A stretch of DNA of 64,000 nt from CAZQDP01 sp964592375 (lineage in GTDB: Bacteria > Bacillota > Clostridia > RUG12999). The stretch lies in assembly GCA_964592375.1 (NCBI GenBank), contig CAZQDP010000002.1:25017-89016 (forward strand), given 5' to 3'. Positions 27,650 to 35,276 of this stretch are shown here, piece after piece (position 1 is the first letter of the stretch; the number at the start of each line of letters is the position of its first letter). Below the pieces are notes generated by a model. It was not told the DNA's origin, searched no databases, and saw nothing but the letters and a program-made list of their open reading frames with translations. The position numbers and the translations under genes are program-made.

Positions 27650-29002
27650 TTATATAATAATTCCATTATTTTTAATGACATCACGATACCAGTGTGCACT
27701 GCGCTTTAAGGTGCGCTTTTGGGTTTCGTAATCCACATGCACAATGCCAAAGCGTTTTGTATACCCAAAGCCCCATTCAAAATTGTCCATCAGAGACCAC
27801 AAATAGTATGAATCCACATTGGCGCCATCTTCAATGGCTTGATGCATGGCCAAAATATGCTTATGAATATAATCAATGCGTCCGTCATCCTCAATATTTC
27901 CGTTGCGATTGATAATATCACGTACACACGCGCCGTTTTCCATAATGCGCACAGGAATATTATTATAATTATTTTTGAGGCTAATTAGTAAATCATACAA
28001 AGCCTCAGGCCATATTTCTCCTCCGGTTTCTATTCTGTCTCTTCCCTGAGACACATTGGCACCTTCTAAGGGCCATGCCGAGGGTTCATGACGAATGTAA
28101 GCACAGGTATAATAGTTTATGCCCAAAAAGTCTGTGGGAGTGGATATGATTTTCATATCCTCCGCCTTCACTTCTGGCAATATAATCCCCTTTTTCTCAT
28201 ACCACTGCCATGTATCTTGAGGATAAGCTCCTTTTAAAACCGGATCGCAGAACCATCTATTAGCAAAGCCGTCTTCTCTTTTGGCGGCGGCAATATCCTC
28301 CGGCGCATCGGAGGCCGCATAGCGTGGCAACATGGCATTGCATATGCCGATTTCAGCCTTTTTCCCGCTTTGTCTTAAGGCTTGCACCGCTTTACCATGA
28401 GACAAAAGCAAATGATGGGCAACCTGTAGGGCTTCGGAAAAATCCTTGTGGGCAGGTGCAATATATCCGTACCAATGCCCCGTAAAGGTGGTTACCCTCG
28501 GTTCATTGTGGGTGAGCCACAAAGGAACCATATCCCCAAGCTCTTTGTACATCAAAGCGGCATATTCCTGAAAATAATCACAAATATCTCTGTTTGCCCA
28601 TCCGCCCTTATCCTGCAAAGCTTGCGGAAGATCCCAATGGTACAAGGTCACCGCCGGCTTGATGCCGTTTTTAAGTAGTGTTTCGGTCAGTTTTTTATAA
28701 AAGTCAATGCCCTTTTGATTGACCTGTCCAAAGCCGGAGGGCATGACTCTTGGCCAAGATATGGAATAACGGTAGGCTTGAAGGCCAATCTGCTTCATGA
28801 TGGCCACATCTTCTTCATAAAGGTGATAGTGATCACAAGCGACATCGCCGGTTTTTCCGTCCTCTATTTTGCCGGGCATATGGGTAAATCTGTCCCAAAT
28901 AGATTCGCCTTTTCCATCTTCATTCCATCCGCCTTCTATTTGGTAGGAGGCAGTGGCACTTCCCCAAGTAAATCCTTTCGGAAAGTTCTTTTGCATACTC
29001 AA
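27650..29002 (-). CDS. Beta-glucosidase, GH1 family
   Basis: GH1 enzymes split beta-linked disaccharides or aryl glucosides by a retaining mechanism. The 450-residue protein starts [21 protein letters not shown], the GH1 N-terminal signature. The acid/base Glu is in LTHNEP (E167), the nucleophile Glu in RIMENGA (E355), and the sugar-binding residues lie in YHWDLPQAL and [18 protein letters not shown]. It has no signal peptide, so it should act in the cytoplasm. The TTG at 29002 lies 9 nt after AAGGAAGAG, better spaced than the ATG two codons later. It is the third gene of the operon starting at 30647. Whether the natural substrate is cellobiose, a 6-phosphate or another beta-glycoside cannot be read from the sequence. 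Confidence 0.93.
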   Translation of the reverse strand: MSMQKNFPKGFTWGSATASYQIEGGWNEDGKGESIWDRFTHMPGKIEDGKTGDVACDHYHLYEEDVAIMKQIGLQAYRYSISWPRVMPSGFGQVNQKGIDFYKKLTETLLKNGIKPAVTLYHWDLPQALQDKGGWANRDICDYFQEYAALMYKELGDMVPLWLTHNEPRVTTFTGHWYGYIAPAHKDFSEALQVAHHLLLSHGKAVQALRQSGKKAEIGICNAMLPRYAASDAPEDIAAAKREDGFANRWFCDPVLKGAYPQDTWQWYEKKGIILPEVKAEDMKIISTPTDFLGINYYTCAYIRHEPSAWPLEGANVSQGRDRIETGGEIWPEALYDLLISLKNNYNNIPVRIMENGACVRDIINRNGNIEDDGRIDYIHKHILAMHQAIEDGANVDSYYLWSLMDNFEWGFGYTKRFGIVHVDYETQKRTLKRSAHWYRDVIKNNGIII

Positions 29003-29038
29003 AAATCATCACTCTTCCTTATATTGTTATTTTTGTAT

Positions 29039-29701
29039 TTATATAATTTCTTCTTCATTCTGCCTTTGCATGGCGGGGCGAAACTGCGAAAAAGCAAGGT
29101 GCAAGAGTTTTCTTACGGCAAGCAGTCCAAGATCCAGCATTAGGATAAGGATAAGACAGCCATTCATCATAAATGGAGCGAGTTTGCCGTGATTGGCTTT
29201 TGCAAATATTTGAGGCACATAGCGTGCTACCTCCCAACGATACACATAAAATGAAGGAATGGCAGAGGAGGTGCCCGCTATTTGATCAATTGACCATAAT
29301 TTACCATATACAATAAACCGACATTTGTTGGTAATGGCATGGTAAAAATGGTCAAAAGGGTTGTTGCCTACAAGAGACAGTCTCTCTGGGTCTATTTGCA
29401 GTTTGGCCGGGAATAACCCTGTTAAAGCTTCCATGCCGCCAATCACCTTTGCATTGGAATATTTCGGAGCGTATTCGATAAGAAGCTTGCGCTCATTAAA
29501 TTCCCCTGAGGATTCAGAAGACCATTGCACAGGCAAAAGACCCCATGCCAAAAAGGTTAAAGACAGCGCCCAGAGTAGTAGCCGTGCCGCCACGACCTTT
29601 CTTTGCAGTACAAACACAAGCATGCACTTTAGGCAAGGCACTATCTTTTTGAAAAATGACACTGCCGTTTTGATTTTTATGTACAAAGAATTCTTCTGCA
29701 T
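29039..29701 (-). CDS. Membrane protein of unknown function
   Basis: I do not recognise this 220-residue protein. It has a basic N-terminus, a hydrophobic segment near residues 35-60 (LLLWALSLTFLAWGLL), a soluble middle of about 110 residues, and a second hydrophobic segment near residues 175-195 (MMNGCLILILMLDLGLLAV). This predicts an outward-facing loop between two membrane helices and a charged C-terminal tail. It lies between the NodB deacetylase and the GH1 gene, with gaps of about 65 and 36 nt, so it is probably co-transcribed. The start is uncertain: AGAAGGA is close to ATG 29719, and TTG 29707 or ATG 29701 are better spaced. A role with the neighbouring carbohydrate genes is only a guess. 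Confidence 0.65.
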   Translation of the reverse strand: MQKNSLYIKIKTAVSFFKKIVPCLKCMLVFVLQRKVVAARLLLWALSLTFLAWGLLPVQWSSESSGEFNERKLLIEYAPKYSNAKVIGGMEALTGLFPAKLQIDPERLSLVGNNPFDHFYHAITNKCRFIVYGKLWSIDQIAGTSSAIPSFYVYRWEVARYVPQIFAKANHGKLAPFMMNGCLILILMLDLGLLAVRKLLHLAFSQFRPAMQRQNEEEII

Positions 29702-29765
29702 AGTCAATTGGAATATCATTCCTTCTGCTTTGGTTTTCTATGGTAAAAAACGCACGCTATATCAG

Positions 29766-30647
29766 TTACGGAATAATAACACCGAAAACAAAGCCTACGT
29801 TTTTAAGATATTCAATGCAATAGTCTAAGGTTTCTACCGTGTACATATGCGCCATGGTATCATGCATCAGTACCACGACATCTTCTTTCGCACTACAAGT
29901 GGAAACCAAGCTTTCAATAACCCGATCTTGGGAGGCGGGTTTGCCGTCCGAATCGCTGTTGACAGCGTTCCAGTCCAAATACGCATAGTCTGTTGTAGGA
30001 AGTAGCTGCCGAAAGTGTGCTTTTTTTTGTTCAAAAGAGCCGCCGGGAAAACGAAAAAGCTTCACAATATTCTCTCGTCCGATTACCTCTGCCAGGGTAT
30101 CTTCGCAGGCTTGCAATTCATATAAAAAGCTTTTTGTACTTGCGTATACATTGCCATAACGATGAGAAAAAGAGTGGTTGGCAATCAGGTGACCTTCGGC
30201 ATAAGCCCTTTTTGTGATTTCGGGATATAGCTTTACCTGGCTTCCCACACAGAAAAAAGTGGCACGAATATGGTGCTTTGCCAATATATCAAGGATGGGT
30301 GCTGTATTGGGTGTGGGGCCATCGTCAAATGTCAGATAAGCTACTTTTATGCCATCCCCCTCGCTGATACAGCTTGGGAGCAGATCTGCCTGCATAGCTG
30401 AGGATACACGAACGACCATCAAGGGGGTAGGGGATGGCAATAGCAGGGGTGGAATATTTTGCTCATATTCAGCGCGTGGATTTTCCGATAAAAAATCAGT
30501 TGCATGTGCGCTTGTGGGAATGGGAAGGCTGATGGTATAGACCACAATCATCGCAACAGCGGATAGGGAAACCAGACCATATATCGCTGTACTCAATATA
30601 TTGACCATGTGCCGGCCAGGCTGCAAGAAATCACAGATATATTTCAT
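29766..30647 (-). CDS. Membrane-anchored polysaccharide deacetylase (NodB domain)
   Basis: NodB-type deacetylases remove acetyl groups from N-acetylglucosamine or other cell-surface sugars. The 293-residue protein has an N-terminal membrane segment (about residues 15-38), a variable linker and a NodB domain at about residues 100-290. Motifs are VAYLTFDDGPTPNTAPIL (catalytic and metal Asp), NHSFSHRYGNVY (metal His), RFPGGSF (active-site Arg) and VVLMHDT (the second His). AAAGGA precedes the ATG at 30647 by 6 nt. It heads the minus-strand operon from the promoter at 30789-30817 and is divergent from a second deacetylase gene at 30882. Peptidoglycan is the likely target, but a secreted glycan is possible. 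Confidence 0.88.
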   Translation of the reverse strand: MKYICDFLQPGRHMVNILSTAIYGLVSLSAVAMIVVYTISLPIPTSAHATDFLSENPRAEYEQNIPPLLLPSPTPLMVVRVSSAMQADLLPSCISEGDGIKVAYLTFDDGPTPNTAPILDILAKHHIRATFFCVGSQVKLYPEITKRAYAEGHLIANHSFSHRYGNVYASTKSFLYELQACEDTLAEVIGRENIVKLFRFPGGSFEQKKAHFRQLLPTTDYAYLDWNAVNSDSDGKPASQDRVIESLVSTCSAKEDVVVLMHDTMAHMYTVETLDYCIEYLKNVGFVFGVIIP

Positions 30648-30788
30648 TTTTTGTCCTTTACATGTATGGATTACCCCAAATGCTGATGTTAATAAACCTT
30701 TTGTAAAGGCAAGTGACGTAGCTGAGCGACTTTGGGCATAATTTAACTTTTATTATTCATATAATTATAAATAGAATACTCCAATGTT

Positions 30789-30817
30789 ATTATACACAAT
30801 ATTATATGAAAAATCAA
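30789..30817 (-). promoter_or_regulatory. Promoter of the deacetylase-GH1-large protein operon
   Basis: TTGATT (30812-30817) and TATAAT (30789-30794) on the minus strand with a 17-nt spacer. The leader to the first gene is about 135 nt; I see no clear structure in it. Confidence 0.7.
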
Positions 30818-30827
30818 GAGGAAAACG

Positions 30828-30856
30828 TTGAAAAATACAATATAATTTATTATAAT
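30828..30856 (+). promoter_or_regulatory. Promoter of the PdaA-like gene
   Basis: TTGAAA (30828-30833) and TATAAT (30851-30856) with a 17-nt spacer. The -10 box overlaps the ATG at 30855, so that ATG cannot be the translation start. Confidence 0.75.
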
Positions 30857-30881
30857 GGAGTTGAAAGGATGGGTGAACCCA

Positions 30882-31778
30882 TTGAAGAAGATGTTATCGC
30901 TATTTTTAGCATTGCTACTAAGCACAGGATGCATGCCTCATTCGCTAAGTGACCAAAAGTCCAAAGAGGATTTGTCAAAGGCGATGCCCCAAAGCACGGC
31001 AAATTCGCCTATGCCACCTAACACACCTTCTACTGCCTTGCCACAGCGCACAAATACTCCGACTTCCTCTCTGGCACCTTCAGTAAAGCTGAGCAACGCC
31101 AAAATCGGATGGGGAATGAAAAAGAACAAGGGGGCGGCCCCGGAGGTATCTTCCTCCCTCGCTCAGATGCTGAAGAAATATGATGCATATTACATAGGAC
31201 AAACAAATGAAAAGGTACTGTATTTGACCTTTGATGAAGGATACGAAAATGGCTATACATCGCAGATACTGGACACGCTGAAAAGCAATCGGGTCCCTGC
31301 CGCATTTTTCATTACAGGACCGTACTTAAAAAAAGAAAAAGAGCTTGTGCGACGTATGGTTGAGGAGGGTCATGTCGTTGGGAACCACACAGTCAATCAT
31401 CCGAGCATGCCCGATATTTCCCAGATGAAGATGGAGGATGAATTGCTACTGCTGGATAGAACCTTCAAAGAATATTTTGGGCAGGATATGGACTATGTGC
31501 GCCCTCCCAAGGGGGAATTTAGCGAGCGTACGCTCAGCGATACCCGAGAGCTTGGCTATCAAACAATTCTGTGGAGCTTCGCATATGCCGATTGGGATAC
31601 AAAGACGCAAAAAGGGGCGGATTATGCCTATCGCGAGGTCATGGATTATTTGCACCCCGGTGCGATCATCCTACTTCATGCCGTATCATCGGATAATGCG
31701 GGTGCACTGGATAAAATTATCAAAGATGCACAAGGCCTTGGCTACACATTTAAAAGCCTAGACAATCTGTCGCAATAG
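30882..31778 (+). CDS. pdaA: Polysaccharide deacetylase lipoprotein, PdaA-like (muramic delta-lactam family)
   Basis: PdaA-type enzymes deacetylate N-acetylmuramic acid in spore cortex synthesis, which fits the sporulation genes in this window. The 298-residue protein begins with a lipoprotein signal ending in LSTGC (lipobox), so it is anchored outside the membrane. A Ser/Thr/Pro-rich linker of about 60 residues leads to the NodB domain: KVLYLTFDEGYENG near residue 110, GHVVGNHTVNHPSM near residue 165, VRPPKGEFSERTL near residue 205, WSFAYADW, and the closing PGAIILLHAVSSDNA. The start is TTG at 30882: the promoter rules out the ATG at 30855, and AAAGGA is 12 nt upstream. The family position is confident; the exact sugar target is inferred. 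Confidence 0.85.
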   Translation: MKKMLSLFLALLLSTGCMPHSLSDQKSKEDLSKAMPQSTANSPMPPNTPSTALPQRTNTPTSSLAPSVKLSNAKIGWGMKKNKGAAPEVSSSLAQMLKKYDAYYIGQTNEKVLYLTFDEGYENGYTSQILDTLKSNRVPAAFFITGPYLKKEKELVRRMVEEGHVVGNHTVNHPSMPDISQMKMEDELLLLDRTFKEYFGQDMDYVRPPKGEFSERTLSDTRELGYQTILWSFAYADWDTKTQKGADYAYREVMDYLHPGAIILLHAVSSDNAGALDKIIKDAQGLGYTFKSLDNLSQ

Positions 31779-31805
31779 AAGCGAAAAATAAGTGAAAATA
31801 GACCC

Positions 31806-31849
31806 ATAATCAAACATGAGCCCACGTGCTAGGGCTCATGTTTGATTAT
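31806..31849 (+). terminator. 18-bp perfect hairpin after the PdaA-like gene
   Basis: ATAATCAAACATGAGCCC (31806-31823) pairs perfectly with its reverse complement (31832-31849) around an 8-nt loop. There is no proper T-run behind it on either strand, so it is a weak terminator or an RNA-stabilising or processing hairpin. Confidence 0.55.
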
Positions 31850-31896
31850 TAAAGCCATATTCAAAGAAGTAAAATAGCGAATTTTAAAAAAAAATC

Positions 31897-31926
31897 TTGA
31901 AATATGCTATTTAAATGTGCTATAAT
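31897..31926 (+). promoter_or_regulatory. Promoter of glmM-glmS
   Basis: TTGAAA (31897-31902) and TATAAT (31921-31926) with an 18-nt spacer, about 43 nt before glmM. Confidence 0.75.
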
Positions 31927-31969
31927 GATTTTAATATAAAAGATGAAAGAAATATAAAGGAGTGTTCAC

Positions 31970-33322
31970 ATGGGGATATTGTTTGGAACGGATGGAGTGA
32001 GAGGGATTGCCAATACCGAACTAACACCCGAACTCGCTTTTAAGCTTGGTAGGTACGGCGCACATGTACTGACAGGGCATTTAAGCCATAAACCTCGTAT
32101 TATTGTTGGCAGGGATACTCGTATATCGGGAGATATGTTAGAGTCTGCATTGGTTGCAGGGATATTATCGGCAGGCGCTCATGCGGATGTTTTAGGCGTT
32201 GTGCCAACACCGGCTGTTTCGTATCTTACTAGAAAATATAATGCGGATGCAGGGGTGGTTATTTCTGCTTCGCACAATTCAGCCCAATATAACGGAATAA
32301 AATTTTTCAATGCGGATGGCTTTAAGCTCAGTGATGCCATGGAGGATGAAATTGAGACCTATGTGCTCGGTCAAAAGGAAATGGAGGAAATTCCTTGGGG
32401 AGCGAATATCGGGCGTAAAACTCGTATGCCGTCCGATGCAGAGGAAGACTATGTGGCCTTTGCCATTTCCACTGCACCCTGCTCACTTTCTGGATTAAAG
32501 GTGGCGGTGGACTGTGCCAACGGAGCGGCATATCGAGTGGCAACGCAGGCACTTACAAGACTTGGAGCGGAGATTTCAATTATTTTCAATGACCCCGATG
32601 GGATCAATATCAATGAGGACTGTGGCTCAACACATACCAAAAGGCTAAAAAGCTTTGTGGTAGAAACAGGAAGTGATATCGGCATTGCTTTTGATGGAGA
32701 CGCAGACCGGCTTATCGCCATTGATGAAACCGGAAAAACTATTAATGGAGATACCATTATGGGTCTTTGTGCCATGCAGCTCAAAGAAAAAGGCAATCTC
32801 AAAGGCGCCCTGGTGGCTACGGTGATGAGTAATTTGGGCCTCAGCTTGGCTTGTGAGCAACAGGAAATTGAAGTGGTGCAAGCAAAGGTGGGCGATCGGT
32901 ATGTGCTGGAGGAAATGGTTGCAAGAGGATGTAATTTAGGCGGAGAGCAGTCGGGGCACATTATCTTTTTGGATTACAATACCACGGGGGACGGCCTCAT
33001 TACCGCTATTCAGCTTTTGTGCATGCTCAAAGAAAAGGGGATGCCAGCTTCCCAAATGGCAAAGAGGATTTCTATTTTGCCTCAGGTGCTGGTCAATGTG
33101 AAAATTCAAAACAAATATAAAGAGTCCATGATGTTAGATCCCGAGGTGGCGGCCTTTATCAGCCGGTTGGACCGCAAATACGATGGGACAGGCAGAGTGC
33201 TGGTCAGACCTTCCGGAACGGAGCCACTTGTCCGCATTATGATAGAAGGACAGGATAAGGATGAAATGAAAGAGGATGCTTACAATTTGGGGCAGCTTCT
33301 GGAAAATAAATTTGGTCAATAA
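31970..33322 (+). CDS. glmM: Phosphoglucosamine mutase
   Basis: GlmM interconverts glucosamine-6-phosphate and glucosamine-1-phosphate on the route to UDP-GlcNAc. The 450-residue protein begins GILFGTDGVRGIANTELTPE, has the phosphoserine loop GVVISASHNSAQYNGIKFF near residue 100, the magnesium site GIAFDGDADRLIAID near residue 243, and the phosphate-binding RPSGTEPLVRIMIEG near residue 415. The ATG at 31970 has AAAGGAG 7 nt upstream. glmS starts only 27 nt after it ends, so both are one operon that supplies cell-wall amino sugars. Confidence 0.97.
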   Translation: MGILFGTDGVRGIANTELTPELAFKLGRYGAHVLTGHLSHKPRIIVGRDTRISGDMLESALVAGILSAGAHADVLGVVPTPAVSYLTRKYNADAGVVISASHNSAQYNGIKFFNADGFKLSDAMEDEIETYVLGQKEMEEIPWGANIGRKTRMPSDAEEDYVAFAISTAPCSLSGLKVAVDCANGAAYRVATQALTRLGAEISIIFNDPDGININEDCGSTHTKRLKSFVVETGSDIGIAFDGDADRLIAIDETGKTINGDTIMGLCAMQLKEKGNLKGALVATVMSNLGLSLACEQQEIEVVQAKVGDRYVLEEMVARGCNLGGEQSGHIIFLDYNTTGDGLITAIQLLCMLKEKGMPASQMAKRISILPQVLVNVKIQNKYKESMMLDPEVAAFISRLDRKYDGTGRVLVRPSGTEPLVRIMIEGQDKDEMKEDAYNLGQLLENKFGQ

Positions 33323-33349
33323 CAGTAACAGAAAGGAACGTGACAAAAC

Positions 33350-35176
33350 ATGTGCGGAATAGTAGGATACATAGGAAAAAAGCAGGCTGCACCCATACTA
33401 CTGAGTGGTCTTAAAAAACTGGAATACAGAGGATATGATTCTGCCGGCGTTGCCATCTTATCGGACAAAAAGATTGTGGTAGAAAAAACAAAAGGACGAC
33501 TGAGCGTTTTAGATGAGAAACTAGATGGCGGAAAATTAATTTCCGGCAACATTGGCATTGGCCATACCCGTTGGGCAACGCATGGAGCACCTTCAGATGT
33601 CAATTCTCATCCGCATTTATCAAAAAAAGGCACCATTGCAGTTGTGCATAATGGCATTATCGAAAATTATTTAAGGCTGAAGGGTTTTTTAATTGAGAAT
33701 GGATATACTTTTTTATCGGATACAGACACAGAGGTTATCTCGCATTTGATGGATTATTACTACGAAGGCGATATTGTGGATGCCCTCATTAAGACCATCG
33801 GCAAGCTGGAAGGCTCGTATGCGCTTGGTATTGTATCCTCCGATCATCCCGGCGAGATGGTTGCCGTGAGAAAAGACAGTCCGCTCATTGTTGGAATTGG
33901 GGAGACGGAAAACTATATAGCCTCTGATATTCCGGCAGTTTTGGAATACACAAGGGACGTTTATCTGCTGGAAGACAAGGAGATTGTGCGTTTTGTCGGC
34001 AGTGAAATTACCATCATGGACCTTGATAAAAAGGTCATTCAAAAAGAAATATTTAAGGTCAATTGGGATGTATCTGCTGCTGAAAAGGGTGGCTATGAGC
34101 ATTTTATGTTTAAAGAAATTATGGAACAGCCCAAGGCTATTCGAGATACCATCAGCCCTCGCATTCAAGATGGGAAAATTGTACTTGATAATATCAGCCT
34201 CACGGATGAGGATATTACCGCCATTGAGCGTGTGTTTATTGTGGGTTGCGGCTCCGCATACCATGTTGGTGTGGTGGGAAAATATGTTATTGAAAAACTC
34301 GCCCGTATTCCGGTGGAAGTGGATTTGGCTTCGGAATTCAGATACAGAGAGCCTATTGTGGGGAAAGACGATTTGGTCATTATCATCAGCCAGTCGGGCG
34401 AAACGGCAGATACACTGGCGGCACTCAGAGAAGCGAAAAGACGCGGAGCGAGAATTTTATCCATCATCAATGTGGTGGGCAGCTCCATTGCAAGAGAATC
34501 GGATGATGTGCTCTATACTTGGGCCGGACCTGAAATTGCCGTAGCCACCACCAAGGCTTACAGCACCCAGATGGACGCCCTGTTCCTCATTGCAATGCAC
34601 CTTGGTAAAAGCAGAAAAACCATGTCGATAGCGCTGGAAGAGGAGCTCATTCGTGAGCTTGTGCTCCTTCCAGAAAAAATATCCCGGATTGTTGATAATC
34701 AGACCGAACTTCAAGAATATGCAGCCAAGCATTTTAATGTGAAGGATGTATTCTTCTTAGGTCGTGGACTGGACTTCTGCGTTGCACTTGAAGGCTCGCT
34801 CAAGCTGAAGGAAATCTCCTACATCCATTCGGAGGCCTATGCGGCAGGAGAGTTGAAGCATGGTACGATCTCGCTGATTGAAGAAGGCACAATGGTGATT
34901 GCGCTTGCAACCCAACCAAACCTTTTTGATAAAATGCTCAGTAATATTAAAGAGGTAAAGGCAAGAGGTGCCATGGTACTTGCCATTGCCATTGAGGGAA
35001 ATACAGAAATGGAAAAAGAAGCGGATTTTGTATATTATATACCTAAAACCCACGAACTCATCGCACCGGCCATTGCGGTTGTGCCACTGCAAATTTTTGC
35101 GTATTACATGTCCGTGAATAAGGGCTGTGATGTGGATAAACCTCGTAATCTTGCGAAATCGGTTACAGTTGAGTAA
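33350..35176 (+). CDS. glmS: Glutamine--fructose-6-phosphate aminotransferase (isomerizing)
   Basis: GlmS makes glucosamine-6-phosphate from fructose-6-phosphate and glutamine. The 608-residue protein starts MCGIVGYIG: after Met removal Cys2 is the N-terminal nucleophile. HTRWATHGAPSDVNSHPH and VVHNGIIENY belong to the glutaminase domain (to about residue 240). Two SIS domains follow: VFIVGCGSAYHVG near residue 295 and IISQSGETADTLAALREAK near residue 345, then DVFFLGRGLDF and the C-terminal DKPRNLAKSVTVE. There is no room for a glmS ribozyme in the 27-nt gap from glmM. A strong terminator ends the operon. Because NagB runs the reverse step, the two are probably expressed under different conditions. 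Confidence 0.97.
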   Translation: MCGIVGYIGKKQAAPILLSGLKKLEYRGYDSAGVAILSDKKIVVEKTKGRLSVLDEKLDGGKLISGNIGIGHTRWATHGAPSDVNSHPHLSKKGTIAVVHNGIIENYLRLKGFLIENGYTFLSDTDTEVISHLMDYYYEGDIVDALIKTIGKLEGSYALGIVSSDHPGEMVAVRKDSPLIVGIGETENYIASDIPAVLEYTRDVYLLEDKEIVRFVGSEITIMDLDKKVIQKEIFKVNWDVSAAEKGGYEHFMFKEIMEQPKAIRDTISPRIQDGKIVLDNISLTDEDITAIERVFIVGCGSAYHVGVVGKYVIEKLARIPVEVDLASEFRYREPIVGKDDLVIIISQSGETADTLAALREAKRRGARILSIINVVGSSIARESDDVLYTWAGPEIAVATTKAYSTQMDALFLIAMHLGKSRKTMSIALEEELIRELVLLPEKISRIVDNQTELQEYAAKHFNVKDVFFLGRGLDFCVALEGSLKLKEISYIHSEAYAAGELKHGTISLIEEGTMVIALATQPNLFDKMLSNIKEVKARGAMVLAIAIEGNTEMEKEADFVYYIPKTHELIAPAIAVVPLQIFAYYMSVNKGCDVDKPRNLAKSVTVE

Positions 35177-35207
35177 TCAGATAGGCGCATTTGCACTTTC
35201 ACAATGT

Positions 35208-35238
35208 AGAAGGGTCGGATTGTCCGGCCCTTCTTTTT
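35208..35238 (+). terminator. Terminator of glmMS
   Basis: AGAAGGGTCGG pairs with CCGGCCCTTCT (one G-T wobble) around a 5-nt loop, followed by TTTT. Confidence 0.9.
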
Positions 35239-35276
35239 GAATTCATCCAGGAATAAATAGGAAGAAGGTGAGGATA

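Noticed and set aside
33323..33349. A glmS ribozyme
   Set aside because: The gap between glmM and glmS is 27 nt, too short for the ribozyme core.
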